Shown here piece by piece: positions 44,663 to 56,060 of a DNA stretch of 64,000 bases. The DNA comes from Bubalus kerabau (lineage: Eukaryota > Chordata > Mammalia > Artiodactyla > Bovidae): the NCBI RefSeq assembly GCF_029407905.1, contig NC_073641.1, positions 17,839,001 through 17,903,000 of the forward strand, written 5' to 3'. The notes under the pieces were generated by a model. It ran no database searches, was not told the DNA's origin, and was given only the letters and a program-made list of their open reading frames with translations. Numbering within the stretch: the stretch's first letter is position 1; the number at the start of each line of letters is the position of its first letter. The position numbers were made by a program, and so were the translations under genes.

Positions 44663-45100
44663 CTTGAAAAAGAAAATATAGCTTTCACATTTCATTCAAG
44701 TTAAATCCTTTTCATAACATATTTTTAATCTGACCACTTTTGTCATGAAAATAAATTGTTAGACTCATTCCCTTGAAGAACTTTGGTTCAAATATAATGT
44801 TAAAATGAATCAAATGGTAAAAGCACATAACTTTAATATTATTGAAATCATTCTCTTTCATTTAGGGATACAAAAAGAATAGGTATGGAGATGTAGAATA
44901 GAAGAAAAAGTTAATGGGGATTATTTACAAAACAACATTTTGGGTAAAACAGATTATTTTCAAATCTAGAGATCCTCACATATGTAAAACAGATACTAGC
45001 TTATTCTTATTTCAATAATTTTGTCTTCAAAAGTCTCTCTCTGGCCACAGAATATATTTTATGTGTGGAAGAAACATAACTGCTGATTATCCTTCATTTA
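44663..45100. other. Unassigned sequence
   Basis: No gene or named repeat seen. Confidence 0.45.
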
Positions 45101-45342
45101 AGACATGACTTGGGCTTCCCAGGTAGCTCAGCTGGTAAAGAATCCACCTGCAATGCAGGAGACCCTGGTTCAAGTCCTGGGTCAGGAAGATTCCCTGGAG
45201 GATGGCATGGCAACCCATTCCAGTGTTCTTGTCTGGAGAATCCTATGCACAGACGAGCCTGGTAGGCTACAGTCCATGGGGTTGCAAAGAGTTGGACATG
45301 ACTGAGCAACTAAGCACAGCACAGTACAGCAGAGACATGGCT
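45101..45342 (+). mobile_element. Bov-tA SINE with TSD
   Basis: tRNA-like head (tgggcttcccaggtagctca) through the tail, ending in cacagcacagtac. Flanks agacatgact (45101-45110) and agacatggct (45333-45342) differ at one base. BovB follows directly. Confidence 0.94.
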
Positions 45343-46340
45343 TGCTGAGTTTCTGCCTCTTGAGAAATTTGTATGCAGGTCCAGAAGCAACAGTTAGAAC
45401 TGGACATGGAACAACAGACTGGTTCCAAATAGGAAAAGGAGTACGTCAAGGCTGTATATTGTCACCCTGTTTATTTAACTTATATGCAGAGTACATCACG
45501 AGAAACGTTGGACTGGAAGAAACACAAGCTGGAATCAAGATTGCCAGGAGAAATATCAAGAACCTCAGATATGCAGATGACACAACCCTTATGGCAGAAA
45601 GTGAAGAGGAACTAAAAAGCCTCTTGATGAAAGTGAAAGTGGAGAGTGAAAAAGTTGGCTTAAAGATCAACATTCAGAAAACTAGGATCATGGCATCCGG
45701 TCCCATCACTTCATGGGAAATACATGGGGAAACAGTGAAAACAGTATCAGACTTTATTTTGAGGGGCTCCAAAATCACTGCAGAAGGTGACTGCAGCCAT
45801 GAAATTAAAAGACGCTTACTCCTTGGAAGGAAAGTTATGACCAACCTAGATAGCATATTCAAAAGCAGAGACATTACTTTGCCAACAAAGGTTCATCTAG
45901 TCAAGGCTATGGTTTTTCCTGTGGTCATGTATGGATGTGAGAGTTGGACTGTGAAGAAGGCTGAGCTCCAAAAAATTGATGCTTTTGAACTGTGGTGTTG
46001 GAGAAGACTCTTGAGAGTCCCTTGGACTGCAAGGAGATCCAACCAGTCCATTCTGAAGGAGATCAGCCCTGGGATTTCTTTGGAAGGAATGATGCTAAAG
46101 CTGAAACTCCAGTCCTTTGGCCACCTCATGCAAAGAGTTGACTCATTGGAGAAGACTCTGATGCTGGGAGGGATTGGGGGCAAGAGGAGAAGGGGACGAC
46201 AGAGGATGAGATGGCTGGATGGCATCACTGACTCGATGGACGTGAGTCTCAGTGAACTCTGGGAGTTAGTGATGGACAGGGAGGCCTGGCGTGCTGCGAT
46301 TCATGGGGTCGCAAAGAGTCGGACACGACTGAATGACTGA
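45342..46340 (+). pseudogene. BovB reverse-transcriptase C-terminal part, 332 open codons
   Basis: The frame is open from the 5' truncation to the end of the family ORF and has no native start. The catalytic motif YADDTTLMAES is intact (YADD codons at 45570-45581), preceded by QGCILSPCLFNLYAEYI. The C-terminal domain shows MYGCESWTVKKAE, WCWRRLLRVPWT and RRGRQRMRWLDGI before VAKSRTRLND. The N-terminal endonuclease and the first part of the polymerase are missing, so no active protein is expected. Lack of stops over 1 kb suggests either a recent insertion or chance. Confidence 0.95.
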
Positions 46341-46353
46341 TCTGAATCTGAAT
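45343..46353 (+). mobile_element. 5'-truncated BovB, plus strand
   Basis: The 3' 1 kb of BovB, from just before the reverse-transcriptase block QIGKGVRQGCILSPCLF to the terminal tandem tail (ctgatctgaatctgaattg). It is the reference for orienting the other BovB pieces in this window. Confidence 0.96.
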
Positions 46354-48104
46354 TGTATAATTTTAAACTTTATTACATTCATTTTTCCTTTGAGAAAAGT
46401 TACCTTGTCCTTTAGTTTTCTTCTTTCATCTTTTCTCTCTTCAGGTGAGAATCAGTCTCTTGGTCATGGTTTATCAGCATTAATTTTTAATGTGAGCTGC
46501 ATTTTCATTTGTTGAGTTATCACCCTTGTAGAAATCCTATTAGCTTTCTAAGTATGGATATGTCTAAGTGTGGATATTTACCTGGGATTGAATGTTACCA
46601 CTATAAATTTAGTGAAACATCTTAGCTTCCTCTCATCAGCTGATGCTCCTCTCTTTGTTTTGAACCAAGCTGTCAGCCCTAATAATGAATTGATTGTCAC
46701 CCTTTGTTTTTGTCAGAAAGCCTTTTGCAGAAACATTATGTTGGTAGTAGGGACATCATTTCTTAAACTGTTATCTCATTTTCTAACAGCTTGCTGGAAC
46801 AGCATGGCTATGGTAGCAAATACAAGTATGTTTGAAACTAATTTTTACTTTCTCCTCCCATCTGTGCACACCAAATCTGCTATTACATTTCATTTCCAAT
46901 ATTTTCTATCCATCCCATCTTCAGGCCTTATTTTGGATTCCTTCATAACCTTTATGATTCATATTCAATCTCCAAAAAACCTTTGCAGTTTTCTTCCTCC
47001 TATTCACCTTTCACAGGACTGCCTTTGCTTAGACCCTTATCATTTGTCACTTGAGCCATAAAGCTCTCTGCTGCATGTCTTATCTCTGTCACTTGCTTTC
47101 CAGTTTATTCTTTACAATGTCACAAGTGGGATTTATAACACATCAATTTTTTACTGTATTGTTTCCTTGCTTAAACTCCTTTAGTGTCCCCCTCACCTTC
47201 ACTCCCCAAAACACATTGTTCATCTTACTAAATCTGAAAGGGCAGTAGCAATATTTTCCTTTTCTTACACCTTTGTGCATGCTCTTTCTATTGCTCAGAA
47301 TGACTTTCCTCCTTGTCCAACTGGCAGCTACTACCATTTCTTCAAGACAGCTCAAGTTACTTCCAGGTAGCCAACCTCCCCTTCCTCTGTACTGGGGATT
47401 ATGTATACAAAACAGATCTCAGTTACAAAGAGAAAATATAATAGCACTAACAATATTTTTTATCCCTCATCCTTTTTTCTTTTTCGGCTCTGTGCTTACA
47501 GAAGAATGCTTCTATAATTAAAACAATTAGCATGAAATAAAAATATACAGCCTGCTAGATATCAAATGAGCATATGCGTAGCATAAGCCACTCTTGTAAA
47601 TAAACTGAGACTGTGTAGTTTTAGCATGTCTTTACAGGTTTACTCACTTTTTTGTTTGTTGTTTCCTAAAAAACTGGCATAGATCCCTTCATTATTAAGA
47701 GAAGATTATGAAACTTCCTTAAGAATACCAAATAAATAGGTATGATGAACAAAACAGATGAAAATTAATTTGCCTTGCTTGAAATTAATAAATAAAACGT
47801 ACTTATTTAATGTATTTTATAATAACATACTGAAATATGTCCATTTATAGAACACATCAATCCATATGTCTCAGTATGATTTCCTTCTTTAAACTGAGAA
47901 ACAGAAGTATTGAAAATTATGAATGGTAATTTTTCCTAACTGCCCTTTCATTGCTTTGTGAATTGATAGATGAATAATTGACCCATCTTTTCCAGAATTT
48001 TCTGGGGCAGGTGTCAACTGAAAATAAAGGTACCTGAGTCCCATTTTATTAAATGAATCTCTGGAGTGGAGATATACTGATTCTGTATATTTGACAAACT
48101 CTCT
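46354..48104. other. Unassigned sequence, part possibly ancient LINE
   Basis: No splice-supported gene. A 163-codon plus-strand frame (46570-47061) has no domain I can name and low-complexity composition. The part at about 46950-47370 (for example 'cttgcttaaactcctttagt', 'gcatgctctttctattgctc') resembles an ancient LINE-type repeat, possibly L2, by eye only. Confidence 0.4.
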
Positions 48105-48390
48105 TAAGTTAATACAGGAGAAGGAACTGGCAACCCACTCCAGTATTCTTGCCTGGAGAATCCCATGGACAGAGGATCCGGGTGGACTGCTGTACATAGG
48201 GTCACACAGAGTCACAACTGAAGTGACTTAGCATGAATGCATGCATTGAACAAGGAAATGGCAATCCACTCCAATATCTTCTTGCCTGGAGAATCCCAGG
48301 GAGAGAGGAGCACGGTGGGCTGCCATCTATGGGGTCACACAGAGTTGGACACAACTGAAGCGACTTAGCAGCAGCAGCTAAGTTAATACA
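48105..48390 (+). mobile_element. BOV-A2 dimeric SINE with TSD
   Basis: Two diverged Bov-A monomers; identical flanks taagttaataca (48105-48116 and 48379-48390). Confidence 0.95.
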
Positions 48391-48565
48391 ATACACTCAG
48401 AAGTCAAAAAGCCACATATCTAGTCTAGTTGTTTAGTGTTTCTATCTCTTTGTCTTTGCTCAAAATCTTCCAGTGGTGTGGAACTCTGAATTTCTGAAGG
48501 CAGACCATTTAGATTTTTTTTTTTTTAATTTAGATTTTTTAATTTTTTTTTCCTATTTTACTTAT

Positions 48566-48800
48566 TTTTTTTTATTTTATTTTATTTTTTAAACTTTACA
48601 TAATTGTATTAGTTTTGCCAAATATCAAAATGAATCCACCACAGGTATACATGTGTTCCCCATCCTGAACCCTTCTCCCTCCTCCCTCCCCACACCATCC
48701 CTCTGGGTCGTCCCAGTGCACCAGCCCTAAGCATCCAGTATCGTGCATCGAACCTGGACTGGCAACTCGTTTCATACATGATATTTTACATGTTTCAATT
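48566..48800 (-). mobile_element. L1_BT-type 3' UTR fragment
   Basis: Short 5'-truncated young L1 3' end in antisense, with the usual 'taattgtattagttttgcca' to 'gatattttacatgtttcaat' order. A T-rich, partly duplicated tract (48515-48565) lies on its left. Confidence 0.93.
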
Positions 48801-48816
48801 TTTTTAAATGGCAGTA

Positions 48817-48948
48817 TTGGAGAAGGAAATGGCAACCCACTCCAGTGTTCTTGCCTGGAGAATCCCGGGGACGGAGGAGCCTGGTGGGCTGCCGTCTATG
48901 GGGTCGCACAGAGTCGGACACGACTGAGGCAACTTAGCAGCAGCAGCA
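48817..48948 (+). mobile_element. Bov-A monomer SINE
   Basis: One well-preserved unit ending (AGC)n, immediately right of the L1 fragment. No clear target-site duplication. Confidence 0.93.
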
Positions 48949-48974
48949 TACTTTAAATACAAGAAGATGCCGAT

Positions 48975-49780
48975 TTTTTAGAGTTCAGTTTGTTCAGTTT
49001 TGACGACTGTCTACCCACATAACCATCACCTACAAAGAGCAAAACATCTCCGTCATCCCAGGACAGTTACTCACACCACTTTCCATGCAATCCCTTTCTC
49101 TCAGAATCAGCCTCTTTATATCTTTTATCACCTCACATCAATTTGTATTAGAACTTCATATAAATGGAACTTAAAAGTATTATCTTATATTTAGCTTCTG
49201 CTGCTCAGTTTATTATCTATAAGTTTCAGCCATGTTCTTGAGTTAATTTACTTTTACTTCTGGGTAATATTTTTTGCATGAATACACCAAAATTTCCTTA
49301 TCTGTTCACTTGCTGATAGGAATTGGCACTGTCTCCTTGTTCTGGTTATTACGAATAAGCCTGCTAATATATATTTTTAGATATTTTTGTAGACAGTTTT
49401 CATTTGTTTTGGGCATTTACTTAGGGTCATATACCAGGTCATACATGTTTAACTTTAGAAGAACTTGCAAATACTTCTGCAGAATGGTTGCACCACTTCA
49501 CACTCTCACCAAAAATCTATGATGGTTTCAGCTGCTATTTTCCAACATTTGGTGCTATTGAGATTTTTTAACTTTTAAACTCAATTCTAGTGAATAAAAA
49601 ACCATTGAGACTTAAATTTGATTACCATTATCCTAAAAAATGTTTAGTACCCTTTTTATCAGTTATTGATGTTTAATACCTGTGTGTGTATAATATCTCT
49701 TTATGTCTTTTGACCATTTTTACATGGGTTCTTGGTCTTTTCCTTTTTTAATTTGTAAGTCCGTCTGCGTCATCTCAGTA
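48975..49780 (-). mobile_element. Old L1 (L1M-type) 3' UTR
   Basis: 'ttttgacgactgtctaccca', 'caaaatttccttatctgttc', 'ggttgcaccacttcacactc' and 'ccaacatttggtgctattga' follow the antisense 3' part of old L1s. Strongly diverged. Confidence 0.65.
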
Positions 49781-50039
49781 GTCATTTTGAAACACTTAAA
49801 TGTAGTATATGTGGCAACTTTTTATAAAATTGCTTTGATTTTGTTGTATCTATTCTCTATCTTATGCATGAAAATATATACATTACACTTAACTCACGGA
49901 TCAATAAGTTAAAGGAAAACATCCAATAAACATTTTCCAAGGCACAGGGAATAAAAAATATGATTAACTCAAAAGTGGATGCGTTAAAATCTGTTTAAAT
50001 CTTACTTGTGTTTTACTGCCTCCAAAGAAGGTATTCACT

Positions 50040-50189
50040 TCCTCTCTGCTGCTGCTGATGCTAAGTCGCTTCAGTCGTGTCTGACTCTGTGCGACCCCAT
50101 AGACGGCAGCCCACCAGGCTCCCCTGTCCCCGGGATTCTCCAGGTGAGAACACTGGAGTGGGTTGCCATTTCCTTCTCCTCCTCTCTGC
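50040..50189 (-). mobile_element. Bov-A monomer SINE with TSD
   Basis: One unit in antisense beginning with (CTG)n; flanks tcctctctgc (50040-50049 and 50180-50189) are identical. Confidence 0.94.
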
Positions 50190-50802
50190 CTAATGAAAAA
50201 CAATTTTAAAAATCCTCCTCAGCAAGCATTTGTATCTGTATTGGCTGAATTTGATCAATTTGATTTGTCTCTTTACAAAATAACCTTGAGAGATAAAAAC
50301 CAAGTTATCTTTATAGTTTTATAAAGAGAGGAGAGATGTTCCAGAGAGGCTTGGTTCTTCATTCCAGTAGAATTCTGAGTGGCGGTGTTTGTGCAGCTGA
50401 CACTTTCTGCACTGACCTCTTAAAGCCTGCATCCTCTTCTTGCCACTTCCCTAACACATGAGTGGAAGCGGGTAGTCATTGCTTCTATTTAATATGAAAC
50501 TTACCAGTAGTTTTTTACCACCTGAAAGAAATGGCTTATGTATGGCATGAAAATCCAATTGGCTGATTGGGGGCATCCGTCCCAGATCATCATTCTCTTC
50601 ACTTTCTGGGTAGGAAATTCTCATGATAAATCTTCCTGGTATACACTCAGTTAATAACTTGAGCCTAAATGCAGTAAAATATACTTAGCAACCGCCCCCC
50701 CCCACCCCGCCCGCAAACATTTAATTTAGTGCTCTTATTTATCTTCAGCAAAGACTTTGTAATATGCACTTATTGATGCACTTACTGAAAATCTGTTTTG
50801 TG
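50190..50802. other. Unassigned, apparently unique sequence
   Basis: No repeat recognised. Contains a C-rich tract at 50694-50712. No open frame of note. Confidence 0.45.
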
Positions 50803-51032
50803 CATAGTATACTCTAAGTGTTAGTCGCTCAGTCATGCCCAACTTTGCGACCCCAAGGACTGCAGCCCACCAGGCTCCTCTGTCCATGAGATTTTCCAGG
50901 CAAGGATACTGGAGTGGGTTGCCATTTCCTTCTCCAGGGAATCTTCCCAATCCAGGGACTGAACCCAGGTCTCCTGCACTGCAGGCAGATTCTTTACCAA
51001 CTGAGCTACAAGGGAAGCCCACATAGTACACT
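50803..51032 (-). mobile_element. Bov-tA SINE with TSD
   Basis: Antisense Bov-tA; flanks catagtatact (50803-50813) and catagtacact (51022-51032) differ at one base. Confidence 0.94.
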
Positions 51033-51791
51033 GGGAAGCGTTAATTTCCAAGAGACATTTCTGATGCAATATCTAGTATAGTATTATGTTTATCCAATCT
51101 ATTAATACACATATGGACATGTTTATAGTTCAAACCAGTTTGACTGGTTGACTTTCAGTTCTGAACATATAGCAGCCTGGGTACCCTGAAACTCTTCACT
51201 ACAACTTCATAAAAATGCTAGCTAAAGAAAAGTAATTGTTTTAAATTACTTTCAATATATTGCTGGACTCACTAGAAAGAAAGAAAAATTACCGTGTGTC
51301 AGAAACTATAAGGAAATAATAGTAGCAGCTAATTTAAAAATGGCACTAGATCTGCTGCCACAAGGGTGGTGATAGCTGTGTGGCAACTGGTCTTGGTAAC
51401 AAACTCTTAGGAAGCAGGAATACTAGCTCAAGGATAGGAAAGGAGGCCAGGCACCCACTGAAGGTGAGGAGCAGGAACTGAGAAACCACATGAAATTGAT
51501 ATTCTTAAAAGATGCCGCGTTTGGCAAAAAGTGGACTAGGAAACTTGCATTCCCCTAGTGTAGGAATAGTAAACAAGTGATTCATCCTCAGTTCAGGTAC
51601 AGGAGTCCTAATTTTTATTTTTATTTTTTTATTTGCAATTTACTTTTATTGATTTAAAGCTTTCCCTTGAACTGTTGTGTACATTCATTCATTATCTTCC
51701 TCAACAAAAATCCATGGGCCACGTATTTGGACCACTGTACTTGGCATTAGTGATTCATGGTAAACAGGACAGAACACAGCTTACCATGAAC
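51033..51791. other. Unassigned sequence
   Basis: No gene or named repeat seen. Confidence 0.45.
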
Positions 51792-52338
51792 AAATAAATT
51801 ATATTTGTTTTTATCTTTCTGGCTTACTTCGCTCTGTATCACAGGCTCTAGGTTCATCTGCCTCAGTCAACTGACTCAGATTCATTCCTTTTAATGACTG
51901 AGTAATATTCCATTATATATATATATATATATGTACCACAACTTCTAATGTATATATATGAACTCTAGAAAAATGGTACTGATGAACCTATTTGCAGGGC
52001 AGGAATAGAGGCACAAATGTAGAGAACTGACTTGTGGACACAGGGAAAAGGAGAGGGTAGGACTAATTGAGAGAGTAGCATTGAAATATATTATTACCAT
52101 GTGTAAAATAGATAGCTAGTGGGAAATGGCTATATGAGACAGGGAGCTCAGACTGGTACTCTGTGATGACCTAGAAGGGAGAGATTGGGATGGTGGGATG
52201 GAGGCTCAAGAGGGAGGATACACACACACACACGAGTGTGTGTGTGTGTGTGTGTGTGTGTAGCTGATTCACACTGTTCTATGGCAGAAACCAATGCAAC
52301 ATTGTAAAGCAATTATTTTCCAATTAAAAAATAAATTT
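51792..52338 (+). mobile_element. Artiodactyl L1 3' end with inverted 5' part
   Basis: 51949-52328 is plus-strand L1 3' UTR ('ggtactgatgaacctatttg' ... 'acattgtaaagcaattattt' plus A-rich end). About 51805-51948 is the adjoining upstream L1 sequence in the opposite orientation ('ctggcttacttcgctctgta' ... 'gagtaatattccattatata'). aaataaatt at 51792-51800 and 52329-52337 may be a target-site duplication. Confidence 0.8.
52220..52261. repeat. (CA)n then (TG)n palindromic microsatellite
   Basis: Seven CA units followed by 'cgag' and about 13 TG units, so the tract is self-complementary. It lies in the L1 3' UTR. Confidence 0.95.
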
Positions 52339-53251
52339 AAAAAATGTAAGATAAAAACTTTAAAATAGACTCACCAAATGCAATAAAATATTGGATATTA
52401 AAAACATGTAATTATAAATCAACTGGAAACAGTAGGAAATGCTATATGTAAATGATAATATTTAAGAGCATTATTAGGCATTATGAACACTGTAACTAAT
52501 TGTTGAGTTGGGAATATTTCTTATGTGGCTTTCTGGTATATATTTAGGGTGGTTCACAATCACTTCCATTCCTAAATAATCATTTGTTTTGCTAATACTT
52601 AATAGTGTCAAAGAATATTTCTAATACCCAGTATGCTGTCTCTTGTGATTTCATGGCAAAAAGTGCAGGGCCAGAGGAATGCATAGGGACACAAAGGCAT
52701 TTTCTGTCACATGTCCTAGAGCATGTGGACAGAGAAGGAGAAACAATGTTTGAAATATATGGAACTAGAAATAAGTACATACGAAATTTCGTCCAATGAT
52801 CTCCTGTGTTAAATTGCAAATTAGAAGATTCAGCTCTCATTGAAATAGCTAATACAGACATTCTCTTTTAACAGGAATATACTTAATTATACAATGTATA
52901 AGTACAACAGACTTTCCCTTCCTTTTGGTTGAGTAACACATTAAATAGAAATTATTAGCAATTTGCTATTTATAGAGCACAGCCAATAACAGTAATACAG
53001 AAGTGAGACTGTCTCTATGTACAGTAGCATACCTAATACACCCTTACATGCAGATTGCATCCAACCACATTTGATGCATTTCATTCTGATGAAGTCTGAA
53101 ATTTTCTAGCGAAATGGCATATGAAAATGAAAAGTCTTGTGAAAACACAAGACTCTTTACTGTGTCAGAAGTGTTTCAGGCAGAAAACTCTTTCTACATA
53201 TTTATGAAAGAGTCAAATTATGTAGGATAAGAGGACTCTTATTATGAAAGT
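52339..53251. other. Unassigned sequence
   Basis: No gene or named repeat. Section 52600-52800 has short open frames on both strands (64 and 89 codons) without recognisable features. Confidence 0.45.
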
Positions 53252-53521
53252 ACGAAGGCAATGGCACCCCACTCCAGTACTCTTGCCTGGAAAATCCCAT
53301 GGGCGGAGGAGCCTGGTAGGCTGCAGTCCATGGGGTCGCTAAGAGTCGGGCACAACTGAGCGACTTCACTTTCAATTTTCACTTTCATACATTGGAGAAG
53401 GAAATGGCAACCCATTCCAGTGTTCTTGCCTGGAGAATCCCAGGGACAGGGGAGCCTGGTGGGCTGCCGTCTCTGGGGTCGCACAGAGTCGGACACGACT
53501 GAAGTGACTTAGCAGCAGCAG
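53252..53521 (+). mobile_element. BOV-A2 dimeric SINE
   Basis: Two Bov-A monomers with 'ttttcactttcatacattgg' linker and a (CAG)n end. Confidence 0.96.
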
Positions 53522-53640
53522 TAGGGTTGATTCCTCCTGATGATTGTGAGTGAGTCTCACAATCATTACTCTCACCTGGCATCCTGTAGTTTGCTTGGTG
53601 AATCTGGGGAGTCTCTGGTTCTTAGAAGTGTCCCCCTCTG

Positions 53641-53741
53641 CCTTCATCTTCATATGGTTCCCCCATGCATGTCGGTATCCATATTTTGCCTTGTATAAGG
53701 ACACTGGCAGGCATATGGGGGATACCATATGAAGATGAAGG
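53641..53741. repeat. Inverted repeat inside LTR
   Basis: 'ccttcatcttcatatggt' (53641-53658) is the exact reverse complement of 53724-53741, and the pairing extends outward through 'tcccccat' (53659-53666) against 'atgggggata' with small mismatches. The arms are separated by about 45 bp. Confidence 0.9.
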
Positions 53742-53816
53742 TGGAGATTGGGGTGACCCTTCTACTCACCAAAGAATCCCCTGTGTGTGTGCCTGTGTCC
53801 AAGTTTTGCTTTATAT

Positions 53817-54065
53817 AAGGACAACACTGGGCTTCTCTGGTGGCTCAGTAGTAAAGAATTCACCTGCAATTCAGGAGACTTGGGTAGACATGGGTTTGAT
53901 TCCTGGGTTGGAAAGATCCCCTGGAGGAGGGCATGACAACCCACTCCAGTATTCTTGCCTGGGAAATCCCATTGACAGAGGAGCCAGGTGGACTACAGTC
54001 CCCAGAGTCACAGAGAGTCAGACAGAACTGAGCACGCAAATGTACATACACAGTTAAGGACACTA
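53817..54065 (+). mobile_element. Bov-tA SINE with partial TSD
   Basis: Full Bov-tA at 53829-54055. Flanks aaggacaacact and aaggacact share the start, consistent with a target-site duplication plus a small change. Confidence 0.92.
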
Positions 54066-54342
54066 GTCATACTGTATTACAGTCTCATCCACTCCAGTGT
54101 GAACTCATCTTGCTTAACTAATTACCTGTGCAATGAATATCTCCTAAAGCAGTCACATTCTAAGCAACCAGGGGTAGGGACTTCAACACATAAATGGAGG
54201 TGGGAGAGCACTATTCAATCCATAACAAGGTGTAAGAGCACTACTATGTAACAGCAAACAGCAAAGAAAACCAAAATAAAACTGTTGAATAGAAGGACTT
54301 CTGCAAGAAAAATGGGAGTGGGGGAGACCTTCTTCTCTGACT

Positions 54343-55119
54343 GCCTTGTTTTTGTTCAATCACTCAGTTGTATCTGGCTTGTTGTAACCCCATGGACTGC
54401 AGCAGGCCAGGCTTCCCTGTTCATCACTATCTCATGGAGCTTGCTCAAACTCATGTTGATTGAGTCAGTGATGCCATCCAACCATCTCAGCCTCTGTCAC
54501 CTCCTACTCCTCCTGCCTTCAATCTTTCCCAGCTTCGGGTTTTTTCCAGTGAGTCAGCTCTTTGCATTAGGTGGTCAAAGTACTGGAGCTTCAGCTTTAG
54601 CATCATTCCTTCCAGTGAATATTCAGGACTGATCTCCTTTAGGATGGACTGGTTTGATCTCCTTGCAGTTCAAGGGACTCTTGAGAGTCTTATCCAACAC
54701 CACAGTCTGAAAATACCTATTCTTTGGCACTCAGCTTTCTTTATGGTCCAACACTCACATCCATACATGACTACTGGAAACACCATAGCTTTGACTATAT
54801 GGACCTTTGTTGGCTATGTCTCTACTTTGTAAGATGTTGTCTAGGTTTGTTATAGCTTTCCTTCCAAGGAGCAAGCGTCTTTTAACTGCACAGCTGCAGT
54901 CACTGCAGTGATTTTTGCAGCCCAAGAAAATAAAAATCTGTCACTCTTTCCATTGTTTCCCATCTGTTTTCCATTGTTTCCCCATCTATTTTGCAGGAAG
55001 TGATGGGACCAGATGCTATGATCTTTGCTTTTTTGAATGTTGAGTTTTAAGCCAGCTTTTTCTGTCTCCTCTTTTGCCTTCATCAAGAGGCTGTTTAGCT
55101 CCTCTTTGCTTTCTGACTG
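54343..55119 (-). mobile_element. BovB 3' part
   Basis: Antisense BovB from a 'ttgtttttgttcaatcactc' tail to the region encoding 'LNIQKS'. A small duplication of 'ccattgtttccc' lies near 54945-54990. Frames broken; right end abuts a BOV-A2. Confidence 0.93.
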
Positions 55120-55340
55120 CCTGCTGCTGCTGCTAGGTTGCTTCAGTCATGTCTGACTCTGTGCAACCCCATAGATGGCAGCCCACCAGGCTCCCCCATC
55201 CCTGGGATTCTCCAGGCAAGAATAATGGAGTGGGTTGCCATTTCCTTCTCCAATGCATGAATGTGAAAACTGAAAGTGAAGTTGCTCAGTCGTATCTGAC
55301 TCATAGTGACCCCATGAACTGTAGCCTACCAGGCTCGAGT
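55120..55340 (-). mobile_element. BOV-A2 SINE, 5' truncated
   Basis: Antisense, starting with (CTG)n, full first monomer, linker and part of the second monomer. It stops at 'taccaggctcgagtcgatgc'. Confidence 0.92.
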
Positions 55341-55596
55341 CGATGCAGGCTGAGGATCTACAACAAATTGACACTTGACTCAGCCAGTGTTGGTGGGAGG
55401 GTGTCAGAGGCCTAATGACCTGATTTAGATAATTTAGCAAATGCTTGTTTTCTAAATCATTTAATGAAAACATATAGGAAATAGTAGCTTTGCATATGAA
55501 TGTAAGGAGGGAATGAAAGTTGAACCATGCATAAGTCAGGATTCATTCAACTAGAGAAGCAAAATAACATGAGAGTGCATAAAGCATTGTATAATT

Positions 55597-56060
55597 CCAT
55601 GGATGGTAGCTTTGGCAGAAGCACTGCAGGCATGGAATATAAATCTATATTTGGGTAAATGTCTATTTCAGGAAGAATAAAGTGCTGCCCCATGCATGAT
55701 ATAAGTAGTTCAGAGTGTTCCACCTACCACAAGGTAGCAGGCTCTTCACCTGGAGAGATGGTGCCATACCAGGGCTATGTTGGTATTTGCTGCTGGCAGT
55801 TTGGGCACTCAGCAGTGTCTGTAGTCAGGTTGGCCTTGGTGACTACAAGTTTTTGTTGCTGGACCCATGCTTGACTTCCATCCCTTCAATGTAGCCTCTG
55901 TTCATGAACCCACTGAGCAATAGCAGGAGTGGCTGTGGAAAGGGTCTTGCTGGTATCCACATAACATGTCATCCTATCCACTTGGTCACTTACACCCTTC
56001 TCTGATAGTATTACCCTATGGTAAACATGTACACAGGACAAAAATATCACCACATTCTGT
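55597..56060 (-). pseudogene. ERVL pol remnant: RNase H end, integrase zinc finger and core start
   Basis: In reverse, a decayed RNase H C-terminus leads into an integrase N-terminal zinc-finger region where the Cys pair reads CPNC (codons at 55796-55807) after TKANLTTDTAE. The start of the integrase core follows, with an EIDIY segment at the position of the first catalytic Asp. Premature stops are present (for example directly after QQQIPT). Integrase would insert retroviral DNA; this fragment cannot be translated as a protein. Confidence 0.7.

Larger units (their letters stand above)
53540..54243 (-). mobile_element. MaLR-type LTR, rearranged and split by a SINE
   Basis: In antisense the text follows the same LTR class as 38937-39290: 'gacttcaacacataaatgga', 'gcagtcacattctaagcaac', 'tatataaggaca'. 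Bov-tA 53829-54055 splits it. The left part contains an inverted repeat (53641-53668 against 53711-53741) and a duplicated 'gtataaggacactgg' type segment, so it is not a simple LTR. Confidence 0.6.

Noticed and set aside
46570..47061. 163-codon open frame as a host gene
   Set aside because: No recognisable domain, no supporting splice context, low-complexity composition, and it borders sequence resembling an old LINE.
50694..50712. C-rich tract as a regulatory or i-motif element
   Set aside because: Too short and isolated to support a function from sequence alone.
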